Part shown: piece after piece, positions 51,401-61,657 of the stretch
Position numbering within the stretch: position 1 is the stretch's first letter
Layout: each line of letters begins with the position of its first letter
Source of the DNA: Apteryx mantelli
Lineage: Eukaryota; Chordata; Aves; Apterygiformes; Apterygidae
Direction of reading: 5' to 3'
Assembly: GCF_036417845.1 (NCBI RefSeq)
Contig: NC_089980.1
Location: 60,014,501-60,078,500, forward strand
DNA length: 64,000 nucleotides
Notes under the pieces: model-generated
Seen by the model: the letters and a program-made list of their open reading frames with translations, nothing else
What the model was told of the DNA's origin: nothing
The model's database searches: none
Made by a program: the position numbers and the translations under genes

Positions 51401-53894
51401 TAATTGTTTCAGCTCCTATACTGCCATCATCCTGGCTTTTTCTAAACTTTCTTTCCCCACAATCTGTCTGTTTTTCGCTGTTTTTTCAAGGAATTGATCA
51501 TGCTTGCATAGAGGGGACTCTTAGGATATAAGGATGATGAGTGGGAAGAGAGGATTTACCAGGCAAAGGAGTGGGGCCAAATGAAAGATGAGCCACTATC
51601 ATTCTTGAACAGTAGTAGACAGAACAGGGGAAGAACAGGTATTTTTTTAAACTGTATTTAATACCAAACAAACCATTGTTGTAATTCAGTTTGATCTTTT
51701 TCACAATGTTTTCCTTTGTGTATTATGATGAGTATTACCAAATTAGCCAAAAAGGCTTATTTGCTGCTTTCAAAATAGGCCTTTTTCTGTAAGTGCAATG
51801 CATGCTACGACTCCTGATGACTTTACTGGGAACTCTGGCTGGGGAGCTCTTCTGAGATTGTATTTACACATGCATATACAACCAAATTTTTTTTTCTGCC
51901 CATTGTTCCACTGACATTATATATTCATAATTGAACCCTTGCATCTAATGGAAGTGGATGCATAAAGTGTTTTAATTTGCATTTATTTGTGTTTCAGAGG
52001 GTTTTTTTAAAATCCATTTTTGGGATGATGTATCAAAGCACATCAAAAATTCCTGTTGGAGTTGGTGAGAATTTTCTGGTAAATGAAGTGGATGTATGGT
52101 TAGTACCATAGCTGCATCAGCGGCATCATCTCACTATGGCAATGGAAACTGTGTTATGCTGACTGAACAATGAAAACTCAGATTTACAAATACATTGGGG
52201 AAAATGCAAATGTGATTCACTGCTAACTTATTCCCTAATATTTAGATGGCCACCAAGCATACTTGACTGTTTGCAGATCAGTATATTTTTACAAATATGT
52301 ATCTTTAAAATTATTTTTCATTGTCATCTAATGTTTCTTCTATAATTGCTTTTGCTTTCCTACTCAAGAAGCAGGTGACCAATCAGCTATGAATTGCCAA
52401 TAATCAAGTAAACAGCCTTCAGATTAAAGGTTATTTACAAACTGTTCATCTGGTATATCTGGTGATTTCTCACAAATCAAGATGTATTTTGTCTAGTTTT
52501 TTGAATATACACATACATATTTATGTATGTGCAATTCACATTTCATATATAAATACACAAATGTACAGTTTGAGGCAGTGATATTTTAACAGTTGTAGTT
52601 TAGATGAACAACAATTGAGGAATTTAGTGTAGTCAAACAAGATTTTTTTGAATATAAATGGACAATATACAGTTTCAGTAATTTACTCTCATATTGACAG
52701 AAACAGTTTGGGACTAATCTGTATAAAGTACCATCTTTCATTTTTCAGGTGAGTAGCTTTTTCTGTTGTCGGTCTTCTCAGTTTAAACATTTTAGTATTA
52801 GAGATTTTCTAATGGTAATTATATGTAGCTTACTAATTGCTAAGCAAATAGACTGCAACAATAAAGCACAATTCACTGAAGTTTTGTTTCCATTAGCTAA
52901 ACTTTTTCTAAGGGAATTTAAATATTTGCTGGATCTCTTCATTCATTCTTCAGCAGTTATGAGAGAAAAGCATTATATGTGGAGTTGGTAAATAAGGCTT
53001 GGATTTAAGAAAAGAAAAGCATAGTATTGTCTCACATAAATATATGAAATTGAAGTTATTAAATTGTATTGATAAGGTTAAATGGATTATGAGAAAATGG
53101 ATCACAGATGCAGTTTTCTGTATTTCAATTCAGGATTTTTAGGTAAAAACAGGTTTTAAGAACCATGCAAAGGAAAGCAGTTTAGTAAAACCTGCCTTCT
53201 CCGAGGTTTTTTTGTTTTCTGTTTTTTTAAATGAGAGTCTTTAATCTGTTTTGGCATTTCAAACCTTTTACAAACAGTGTGGATTGTTTCCCACTGTTGC
53301 AGAACACTCAACTAGCTGAAAACACATTTTAATTTGAAGCTTTATGGTTTCAGGGAAACATCTTATTTTGCAGCCTTTCAGATTCACAGCGAGACTCTGA
53401 ACTTCCAGTTGGAACGTTTATTCTAACTTTAAAAGAAGCCCTGAAATATTGTATCTAAAATACCTGAATGACTTAAAAGCTAAAAGTATGTTAGTGTTGT
53501 TTTTTTCTTTAAAGCGGGAGTAAACTCGAAAGAAAGGAGTTTAATTTTCAACCGAAACAGAAACTTTGCAGTAGTTTGATGGATTCCCGGTGTGCGCAGA
53601 CACCTGGGCTCGCAGGTGCACGAGCCATTGCCAGATGGGGAATGAAACCGGACCAGGCAGAGATTTGATCTGCCGGAAGATACGGAGGAGCCAGGAGGAA
53701 AGCTGAACCGCCTGCTCGGCTAGCAGCAGCGACACAGTCGTTTACCCGGCATTTTGGCAGCGGCCCCGCCGCACCTGCCCCCGGCCCGTTAGCCGGGCAG
53801 CCTCAGCGGTGGCGAGCGGCGCCGCCGCGGAGCCGCTGGCCGCCGGGGCCGGGCCGCCCGGGCAGGTCCCCGCCGGGCGCGCGGCGGCAGCCCC

Positions 53895-53906
53895 GCGCAG
53901 GTACGT
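53895..53906 (+). other. PDE10A: Candidate splice donor (exon end 53900)
   Basis: CGCAG|GTACGT is close to the vertebrate 5' splice consensus and lies in the first GC peak of the island. It could close a non-coding or short coding first exon that splices to the acceptor-like site at 55779. The site is seen directly; its use is inferred. A second good donor is at 54141. Confidence 0.35.
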
Positions 53907-54136
53907 GGCCGGAGGACGCCGCGGAGAGGAGAAGTCCCCCCCGTCCTCGCCGCGGGACGTTTCCTCCGCCCGGCCGGCGAGGGGTGGCCGCGCAGCCCCG
54001 CAGAGGCTCGCCGGCTGGGGGCAGCCGCGCTGCCCTGCCCTGCCCCTGCGGGCCAGGTGGCGCGGCCCGGGCACGGGCTGTGCGCGGGGTTCCCTCTGCC
54101 GGGCCGCCGCCGTTTGGGGAGGGAAGGGTGGCGCCG

Positions 54137-54147
54137 GCCAGGTGAGC
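54137..54147 (+). other. PDE10A: Candidate splice donor (exon end 54141)
   Basis: GCCAG|GTGAGC matches the 5' splice consensus well. It is an alternative to the donor at 53900 for an upstream first exon. GC-rich islands contain many chance donors, so this is only a candidate. Confidence 0.3.
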
Positions 54148-55728
54148 GCAGGGCCCCGCGCGGCCTCGGGCCAGGGGACTGCGAGCCCGGGGAGAAGCCG
54201 CCTCGGGAGAGCGGCGAGCCCGCCCGCGCCGCCGCCGTTGGGTTCCGTTAGGCTGCCTGGCGCCGTGCGGGGCAACGGCTCTTCAACGGCCGCGTTCGAC
54301 TGGGGCGCAGGCGTGTCCTCGGCTTCCCCCGGGCCGGCGCCTGGGCTCGGGGCGAGGGAAGCGTTGCGGCCGGGAGCGGAGGGTGACGGCGGGGGGCCGG
54401 GCTGGCCGCAGCCCCCCGCTGGCTGGCGACGCTGGCGCCCTTCCCTTTTGCCAGAGGTAGGCTGCGGCGGGACGCGCTTCGCCCTCCCCTCCCACCTCTG
54501 GCGCCGAGGGCAGAGTGAGTTCAGGGCGCAAACGAAATAAGGGGCCTGGGGGCTCCTAGCGGAGTCCTCGGCCCCGCTCCGTTTCCAGCTTCCTCCCGGG
54601 GCTGCCCTGGGCGGGCGTTTCCTCAGGGGGCGCTCCGCTGAGGGCCGCCGAGGCGCCGTGCCACGGGCCCCGGCGCGCTGCGCCCGGGCTGGCGGAGCGG
54701 GGTGGCGGGCACCGCATGAGCCCCGGCGGCTGGTGTGCGTTGGCGGGACGTTCAAGAGGGCTGCGCCAGCCTGGTGGCTCGGCTGCCCGGCAGGAGCCCG
54801 CGTGCCCTCGTATCCCGCCGCAAACTCGGGCGTGCGGCGCGCCCGGCTCCGCTTGTGAGCGGTGCCGTCTGTGAATGCGGAGCTGGGCCGCTGGCAGACG
54901 CGGAGTCGCCGCAGGTGTGAGGCGCCCCGCCGCACCTGGGGCCGCGCCTGACGAAGCCCCTCGGAGGACTGCGTGGCTTGGAGGGCTGGTGCTCAGGGGT
55001 GAAAGGTAGGTCGGTGTGCGCTTAGTAAAACCCGGGGGGGGGGAGGGGGCGTGTGTGAGACAAACACGTGCGATGCGGAGCGCTATCTGTGAGGGACCGT
55101 CTGAATGTTGGTGGAGCAAGGGGGTGTGATGCTTCACCGAAATTGAGGGTCGGCTCCTTAGCGTCTTCCTCGCAGTCGTCGCAGAGCGTCTGCCTCTTGA
55201 TCTCAGAGGCTGGAAATATCTGTTTAAAATAATGAGGCCGCATAGGGAGGATCTCTTTCTTCTCGTGTCGCTCGCGCTCTCCGCGTTCCCTTTAGGTAAC
55301 CGTTGTGCTGTAGCTCCTCTGTGTGTGGTTGGTAATGAGAGGAAGGGAGGCAGCTTGGGAAGCGATTGCTCCGCCAGTGGGCGTTTTCTGACGGCTGGGG
55401 TTGGTATTGGAAGCAGCACTGCAGTGATTTTATCTGCCTCTTTGCAGACGCGCACGCACATAGACGGCAATATTTGCATTACATAGAAGAAAATACAGAT
55501 TGTTGCTGTTTTCTTGTCTTGAATGCGAGGTGGGAGCATGAGGAAAAGCGGACTTTAAAAGGGGATTGGAACCGCTTCGCGGTCAGCAGCGCCGCGTCCC
55601 CCTCCAGCCTAAAGGGGGAACGGAAATGTGAAGATTTTGGGAGGGAGGGGAGCCGGGGTGCGGAGGAAATACTGTCCGGGAGTTGCCGGAGGGAACGAAG
55701 GACTGAGCCGCGGTTGCCTCTCGTTGTG

Positions 55729-55779
55729 CTCCCTCCTTTCTCTGTTTTCCCTTTCTCTTTACTCTGGTATCTCTCCTAG
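55729..55779 (+). other. PDE10A: Candidate 3' splice acceptor with long polypyrimidine tract
   Basis: A nearly continuous C/T tract of about 45 bases (tccctcctttctctgttttccctttctctttactctggtatctctcc) ends in TAG at 55777-55779. This is the textbook layout of a vertebrate 3' splice site. The TAG is also the only stop between this point and the ATG at 55825 in the PDE10A frame. Splicing here would remove the stop and leave an open frame from 55780 through the PDE10A2 start codon. Confidence 0.5.
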
Positions 55780-55824
55780 GCGTCCTGCCTTAAACTACCG
55801 CGAAAGGGAGGGAAGAGCGGAAGC

Positions 55825-56568
55825 ATGTCCAACCCGGAGAAGCGGATCTTATCCCGCCCCCCGGCCCCCCTAACTGCAGCAGCAGGGGAAAAGCCCGGCT
55901 CCGGCAGCCGCCCGCTCCACTCCCATGGCCAGAGCGGTGGAGGTGGAGGCAGCGGCGGGTCTCCTCCTCCTCCTCCCCCCGCTCCTGGAGGCGGCTCGGC
56001 TGCCTGCAGCTCCCTCTCTGTCCGCCTAACAACCACCAGCAGCAGGAGCCGCGCTGCAGGGACAGCCGCCTCCGCCAGCATCGTCCCCAGAGCGGCAGCG
56101 GCTCCTTTCCTCGCTCCAATCCCCTCCTTTTCCTCCGCTTCTCCATCTTCTTTTTACTTCTTGCCGCCGCCTCCTCGTTTCCCCTCCTCGTCTTCCTTTA
56201 ACCTCACAAGTCTCCAAGGGAGGGAAGGAGGAGGAGGAGGAGGAAGAGATGTTGGCGGAGCAGCAGCAGCTCACTTGATCGCCCATCCAGGCGGCAGCGG
56301 CAGGAGGAGACTGTTCTGTTCTTCCTCTATCCAGAGCTTGCTGCTCCGTTCCACAGCCGGCGGCCCCCGGCAGCACCGGTCTCGGCTTCTCCTTTCCCCG
56401 GCCGCCTCTCGCCTGTGGTCCTGCAATTCCCTCGGTGCTGCAGCAGCAGCCCGCGGCGACGGGATCCGAGGAGGCGACGGACCCGGCAGGAGCAGGACTC
56501 CTAGGCGGCAGCAGCGGCAGAGAGGCGCCTTCTTCTCCTTCTCGTCTCCCCTGCTCCTAGGGCCAGAC
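55825..56568 (+). CDS. PDE10A: Possible N-terminal extension of PDE10A (long isoform, 248 codons)
   Basis: An ATG at 55825 with a favourable A at -3 opens a frame that runs uninterrupted for 248 codons into the PDE10A2 start codon at 56569. The translation begins MSNPEKRILSRPPAP. It is then low-complexity: Ser-, Pro-, Gly- and Ala-rich, with a Gly-rich stretch, a Pro-rich stretch, a further Gly6 run from GGA repeats near 56225, and Arg/Gln-rich segments near the end. No domain or membrane segment is visible, so it would be a disordered leader ahead of the PDE10A GAF domains. I recall that a long human PDE10A isoform is annotated with roughly 266 residues upstream of the PDE10A2 start, but I cannot verify this here. 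The alternative is that the segment is 5' UTR kept open by its GC content. A frame this long in GC-rich DNA is not by itself proof of coding. Confidence 0.5.
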
Positions 56569-56632
56569 ATGGAAGATGGATCTAATTCTGCAGGCTGCTT
56601 TAGGAGGTTTACAGACTGTTTCTTGAGCACAA
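56569..56632 (+). CDS. PDE10A: PDE10A, PDE10A2-type first coding exon (partial gene)
   Basis: PDE10A hydrolyses cAMP and cGMP and is best known from striatal medium spiny neurons. This exon encodes only the isoform-specific N-terminus, MEDGSNSAGCFRRFTDCFLST plus the first base of the next codon. From memory, mammalian PDE10A2 has the same layout: an MEDG start, a palmitoylated Cys11, then RRLT with PKA-phosphorylated Thr16, then an FLSPS end that runs into LTDEK. Here the counterparts are Cys10, RRF and Thr15, one residue shorter near position 5. The ATG sits in a good context (GACATGG). The preferred donor is after 56632 (ACAA|GTAGGT, phase 1), which would complete Ser22 from the next exon. 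An alternative GT at 56637 is weaker. The GAF domains and the catalytic HD domain lie downstream of this window. Confidence 0.88.
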
Positions 56633-57339
56633 GTAGGTACCGGAGCGCTGTGCCCGGCCCTGAGTCGCGCATGTCTCGGGGACGGTGAAGGGCTGTGTCC
56701 GAGGCAGGGTGCATGCGTTGAGGATAGGGCATTTCTTTGTGAGTGGGGGGAGGCGAAGACACAAAGGGGTTGTGTGCGTGGGACGTGCGTGGACGCATGG
56801 AGGAGCGGCCGGGTGGGTGTTGAGGATGCACGGACAAAGGGGATGCTGGATGTAACCGAGTGCTCTTTGTGGAGCTACCTGTTCATGCATCGGGGATTTC
56901 TGCATCGTTTCGGAATCAGACGTAACTCGGTGTATGTGTGCATCAGCTTTTTACTTGGTGCATGCTTAATTTGATCGGGAATGATATGTACGGGAATGGA
57001 GACTTTTCCCTTTACTTACCTGAAGTAGCAATAAGGAAGCATTATGGTATCGGCAGTTGACAGAAAGAAAAGAAGCGAATGGGGACGGAAAAGGGTGATC
57101 TGTATTGCTCCTTTTTGCATCTCCTGTCGGATCTGCCACATGCATGCAAATTCAGTGGTTTTGATCCTGCTTTGGCATTGAGTGTCTCCTTCTGGCCGTG
57201 GCTTCATTGCAAAGCGGACGACAAGCCGGAGAGGAAACGTGCTTCTTGCTGTTGGGGGCTGGTGCTGTAATGGGAATAAGTGACCGACTGGCGGGGAAGC
57301 CGGGATAAATGGGGCATTGACGCGTTCAATAATGGGCAC

Positions 57340-57910
57340 TTAGCAGCGAGCGTCTTCCGCTGCCGGCGAAACCCTCACAAACTCGCACCAAGTCCGAGGG
57401 CGGGGGGTGCGCTGACCCGGTGTCAGGAGGTGGTGGGGAGGCGAGAACAGCCGGCTCTGCGTCGCCGGGGACGGCTCGGTAAGTGCCTGTGCGGGGCCCT
57501 TCCTCCTCCCCGCGGTGAGCGGGGGGAGCCGCCGGCCGGCCCGAGCCGCTGAGGCGGCGGTTGTGAAAGGGGAGGAGGGTTTCGCATTGCAGAAACTCCC
57601 CATTCATAGCGGTGCGGCCGGCTCCCCCCTGGGGGCTCGCCCTGCGCCGGCCTCGTGCCTGCCTGCGCCGCTGCCTCGCCGAGCCGAGCCGCCGGCATTC
57701 ACGTTCCCGAGGCGTTTCATTGATAATTTGCGCCTCGGCGAGCCGGCGGGTGGGCGCCCCGCGACGCCGCCCGGGCAGCGCGGCCGGTTCCCCGCAGCAG
57801 CCGGGGCTTCGGGCCGAACCCCCCTCGGGGCCAGGCTGGCCGTGCCCTGCTGCGAGCCCCACATCGCCAGCGCTCCGCCGCGTGTGCCGGGGAACTTGCT
57901 CCTACCGAGT
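57340..57910 (+). promoter_or_regulatory. PDE10A: Third GC peak of the island, possible alternative first exon
   Basis: A distinct GC/CpG-rich lobe lies inside intron 1, separated from the PDE10A2 exon by about 700 less GC-rich bases. It contains a perfect GTAAGT donor (CTCG|GTAAGT, exon end 57478). No ATG opens a useful frame into that donor; the long frames here start with GTG. If it is used, the exon would be non-coding or initiate downstream. It could equally be just the tail of the CpG island. Confidence 0.3.
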
Positions 57911-57982
57911 TTAGTCTCGGAATTAATGAATTTCAAAGCGGTGAGCATATTCGGGCTGAAATAGCTCTAACTAATCAAGAAG

Positions 57983-57999
57983 CCCCCCCCCCCCCCCCC
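57983..57999. repeat. C17 homopolymer run
   Basis: Seventeen consecutive C at the downstream edge of the CpG island. The minus strand is therefore a G17 run. It is a simple repeat whose length may be misassembled. Confidence 0.92.
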
Positions 58000-59049
58000 A
58001 TGTTTTGATCCTTAGGTTGTCTTTGAACAACTGTGGTTGGTTGGGGATTTTTGTGTGATATTTTATTAAATCGTAGGTTTATCCCTTAAAGTGTCTCTCA
58101 ACTTGCATTTTAATCTCTTGGTGTACCTTCACGTTTACGGCTTTTTGGATACAGGTAAATAGTATTTAGTTCATGCATGTATGTATTTTGAGAGGACAGA
58201 AGAGTTGTAGAGATGTCAGCTGAAACCTCTATTTGTCTTAATCCCTTACAACTTTCTTAAGTGTAATAGCCTACAAGTGTGGTTGTATTCTGTTATATGG
58301 GAGAGGTGTATAAAGATAGTTTTATATTTAAAGCATTGTCTTTTTGAGACTTTCTGTAATAGTTGATTACATTGTTATATGTTTAGTGTTAGGGCCTCAA
58401 GGGATTCTTAAGCTCTTACAGTTTTTTTTCTCTGCAGTTGAGAGGTGTGAAACACTAGTCATGGATGTAGTACAACTCTGATGTGTTAAAGTAGGCTTGG
58501 GAGTAAGGGACAGAGCCAGAGAACATGTCATGTAGGGCAATCTAGACCAAGAAAAAGAACGCATGGAAAACATCAGCTCTGTACACAGACCTGTACCATT
58601 TTAAAAGAAGTAGTGGCTTCAACTTAAGCAATTTTATGAACACTTGAACAGAAAAAACTTGCTCATGTTTGACTGATAGTGACCTCTGACTGAAGATTTT
58701 CCTGCAGGCAGGAAAGGGGCAGAACAGCCCTTTTCCCTGTGAGCTTACTGACATCTCTAATAAGACATGCAGCCTCTCTCTCTGTGGAGCCACTTTTCTG
58801 TCCTCTGCTGCCTGTCTCATGAAACTTTCAAGAACTGCAATGTGTACGATCTCTAATCCTGTATTGAATGTGACTGAAACTGGCCAAGGGGTTCAAGAGA
58901 TAGTAAGGTCAGGCAGACAGAGATTCATATGCAAGCATGCATACATACATATGTGTACACCCTCCAAGTGATTGCATAAGTCTGATTTCCTTAGGAAACC
59001 AGGCTGAAAAAAGAGGTGGAGTGGAGGGAAGTCAAATAAGATACTATTC

Positions 59050-59420
59050 AGTTACAGTGCAGCTATTGCAAAGAGCACTTGTTGGACTGTTTTTGGAGTA
59101 CTGTACACAATACTGGTTACAGTACAACAGGAAGACTATTATTGCTTTGAAGAGGGTGAGATCATGTAGAATAATGCAGATAATGTGCAATGTCTCATAG
59201 CTCTTACTGGTTCTGGAATGGTATTTCAGATTCTAAATCATACACATATCCATAAATATTCTGTTAGACTTTGGGGACAAAAAAGTCTAAATATTTTTAC
59301 AGAGGAAGTGGTGAGTTCTGCGGGGAGATGATTTTTTTTGAAGGGGAGACTTAAAAGTGACCTAACAGAGTCTTCAAGACTGGAAAGCAATGAAACTGCT
59401 GGGAAAGTATTATTCCTTCT
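59050..59420 (+). mobile_element. Old, degraded CR1-type LINE fragment
   Basis: In the + frame around 59072-59190 the translation reads RALVGLFLEYCTQYWLQYNR and then ALKRVRSCRIMQIM. This lines up with the CR1 reverse-transcriptase tail '[21 protein letters not shown]...[12 protein letters not shown]', as seen in the young copy at 5.4-6.3 kb. Downstream DNA to about 59420 keeps traces of the CR1 3' region ('ggggagacttaaaagtgacctaacagagtcttcaagactgg'). There are many substitutions and indels and the edges are vague. It belongs to a much older CR1/L3-like subfamily than the two minus-strand copies. Confidence 0.62.
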
Positions 59421-61657
59421 TGTCTGGACCTTTTTCTACTTGCATGCAGTCCGGTCAGGCTCTCCAAATTTTCTTAGAACATGATTGTTGTTATTACAAT
59501 TTCAGATTCTGCAGTATTCAGTTTGTGCCATAGCTGTTTTTGATTTTCTTATGGTTCTGAATAAAGCACTGGACTGACTGTAGAAGCTTATGTAGACCCC
59601 GTGTGTGTGGTTGTTCCTAATTTTTTAAATGTGTAATTTGGTGCAAAATAATGTGTTGAGGAAATGTATCTACAGTCCTGGATCAATTCTCCAGTGGGTT
59701 TCTACCATATTTAGGATACTGCAAGTTGCCAGGCATTCCAGGTTTTTGTGAGATGCCTTATCTTCACGAAAGCATCCCATGTTTGTTCTACAAGCAAAGT
59801 CTCTCAAGCTGCAGGTGTGTAGCATGTTTCATCTGTGTCTCTTGAGTCTATTCACAGGTATGAGTATTTTACAGGATGGGGGCTTGTACTTCTGGGAATA
59901 TTACTGGCATATTGATAATTTTACATAAAATCATGTTTTATGTGCTTTTCTTTGTGATGCAGCAAGTTTATCTTGCACTTAATTGTGACAGACTTTAAGA
60001 CTGTGTAAAACTCTAAGGAAGAGTATATGAAGGGGGGATCTGTAGTTGAAGGGAAAAATGGCAATTTTAAATTTAAATAAAGCTTAAAGTGTTCCTGTTA
60101 CTTGGGCTAACTGAAAAGTTAATCTTGACTTAACCCTCTTACTCCTGGTTTGTGTATTCATTACCTGTAATCAGGATTTTTTAAGCCAAATGCTGATCTT
60201 CAGCAGTGAATCTCGTGTGGAAAGGTGGACAGAATTTGGTTTTGTAATTAAATCTTCCTTAAAATTTAGTTGCTGATGTGGAAAACAGAATAGTCCCTGG
60301 GTTTCACCCCCAGGGGTTCTGGCTCTGTACTGATTAGAGAAGCAAAATTGTCCCTAAAGCAGTGTATATTTGCGATGGTACATGATGTCATTGTGGCCCC
60401 CATCAAGCACTGGCACTCTGTAATGCCAGGCTTTGCACGAACATACAGGAGCAGCATGTATCCTGCTCTGAAGCACTGCTGTTTTAATTAGGAAGAAAGT
60501 GGAAGAAAATGGACAAATAAACACAACTGAAAGCCAGGGGAATAGAAACTGTGGATGTGAGCAGTTAACATCGAAAGAGTATACATTTATCTAAGGTGTT
60601 TTTGCAAACTGTAGTCCATAAAGCATGCAGTTTACATTTGAAATAACTAATCCTCTGTCCCTTTGACTTCTCAGCTCTGTTGTCCGTGTTTGCCTGATGT
60701 CTTGGGGGTACATAGTACTCACAGGCCTTGAGAAAGGAGGTAAATCCTTCAGAGTTAACTCTCAGGGGCTTGTTCCTTGTTTAAGATGCACTGTGGAAGA
60801 AATGATTATGCACAAGGCACACAGCTAATGGTCAGTGGGATAATGTACCTGAGTTGGGTGATGGTCTTCATCATTTTTTAGATTAGGATGGCTGTTCATT
60901 TAAGGTTTTGGAACAAGACCAAAGTCTCTAATCACCCCTGTTTATGTCCTTCCTCCTTTTGTTGGCATTTAAGCTGCTCATCGGTTGGATCTGGTGAAAA
61001 CTTGAAAGAGTGAAGACAGGTGTTTATTTCTGCAAATACATGACTTTGACTTGACTTTGAAATAGTCATATGAACACTCATCTGCACTAAGAATCTAGGG
61101 TAAATACTTGGCTTAATCACTTCTAAATCATATATTGTACAGATCAGTGCTACCTTTTGTTCAGTTTTAACATCTTATGCTGTAGCCTAATACAAGTAGA
61201 TGATACATACCATTCTTGAAACACAAATTTAGTTTTAGATTCATAAAATGAGACTGTGTGGTGAGGAGGGTTTATAACTTAGAAATGGCTTATGCAGCTT
61301 GTTGATCAATGTTAGTCTTCACTGTGATTAAAATCATGGGATTTCAGTTTGGGCGGGGCTAATGTGAGGTAAATTTACTAATACTACTTAAAAAATATTA
61401 TAGTTTCTAGTCATGTTTAATACTTTAAGTGGATGTTTTTTCATATTTTGAAATTTGCACTTTTTGCACTGTTATAATCACTTTAAAGGAAATTTAAGAT
61501 TGTAAGTTAAAAAAAATTAAGAAGAGAAAGGGCTGTTTGGAATTTTTATGTTTTGTTTTTATACTCCCTCTGCTGGTTGTTTTAATTGCAAGTACCTGTA
61601 CTCAAACTTCACTACCAAATCTGTTCTTCTTTTACTGTTTCATCAGTTTGGCAGTAA

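Larger units (their letters stand above)
46655..53500. other. Gene-free intergenic DNA up to the CpG island
   Basis: No gene is supported. A GC-richer patch at 47.65-48.1 kb yields overlapping frames on both strands (up to 217 codons on the minus strand) with Ser/Pro-rich, unrecognised translations. From 48.5 kb the DNA becomes increasingly AT-rich, with A16, AAAAG and TG simple repeats (listed separately). The segment at 51.8-53.4 kb is very AT-rich, with short palindromic ATAT/TATGTATG motifs. Confidence 0.6.
53510..57950. promoter_or_regulatory. PDE10A: PDE10A CpG island promoter
   Basis: CpG density rises sharply at about 53.5 kb and falls back at about 57.95 kb. There appear to be three GC peaks (about 53.74-55.0, 55.55-56.6 and 57.34-57.9 kb) with less GC-rich gaps. 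It has many GGGCGG/CCGCCC-like boxes and no convincing TATA box, which is the architecture of a broad, TATA-less vertebrate promoter. It contains the PDE10A2 start exon and several good splice donors, so more than one transcription start is plausible. Long antisense frames across the island (for example 54935-53742 and 55539-54556) reflect the scarcity of stops in GC-rich DNA. The first of these begins at GTG and not at ATG. Edges were estimated by eye. Confidence 0.85.

Noticed and set aside
53809-54540. 243-codon + frame in the island
   Set aside because: It starts with GTG, not ATG, and its translation is low-complexity. It is kept only as background for a possible first exon.
53742-54935. 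397-codon minus-strand frame in the CpG island
   Set aside because: It begins at GTG, is Pro/Ala/Arg/Gly-rich as expected of GC-rich antisense DNA, overlaps a long + frame, and shows no domain.
54556-55539. 327-codon minus-strand frame
   Set aside because: It overlaps other frames in the same GC-rich DNA, with no family resemblance and no splice or poly(A) context.
56637-56642. Second GT (AG|GTACCG) as the PDE10A exon donor
   Set aside because: It would add an extra residue before the conserved LTDEK junction and has a weaker +5 position than ACAA|GTAGGT. It cannot be excluded without a transcript.
57515-57964. 149-codon + frame downstream of the PDE10A exon
   Set aside because: It starts with GTG, is composition-driven, and has no recognisable product.
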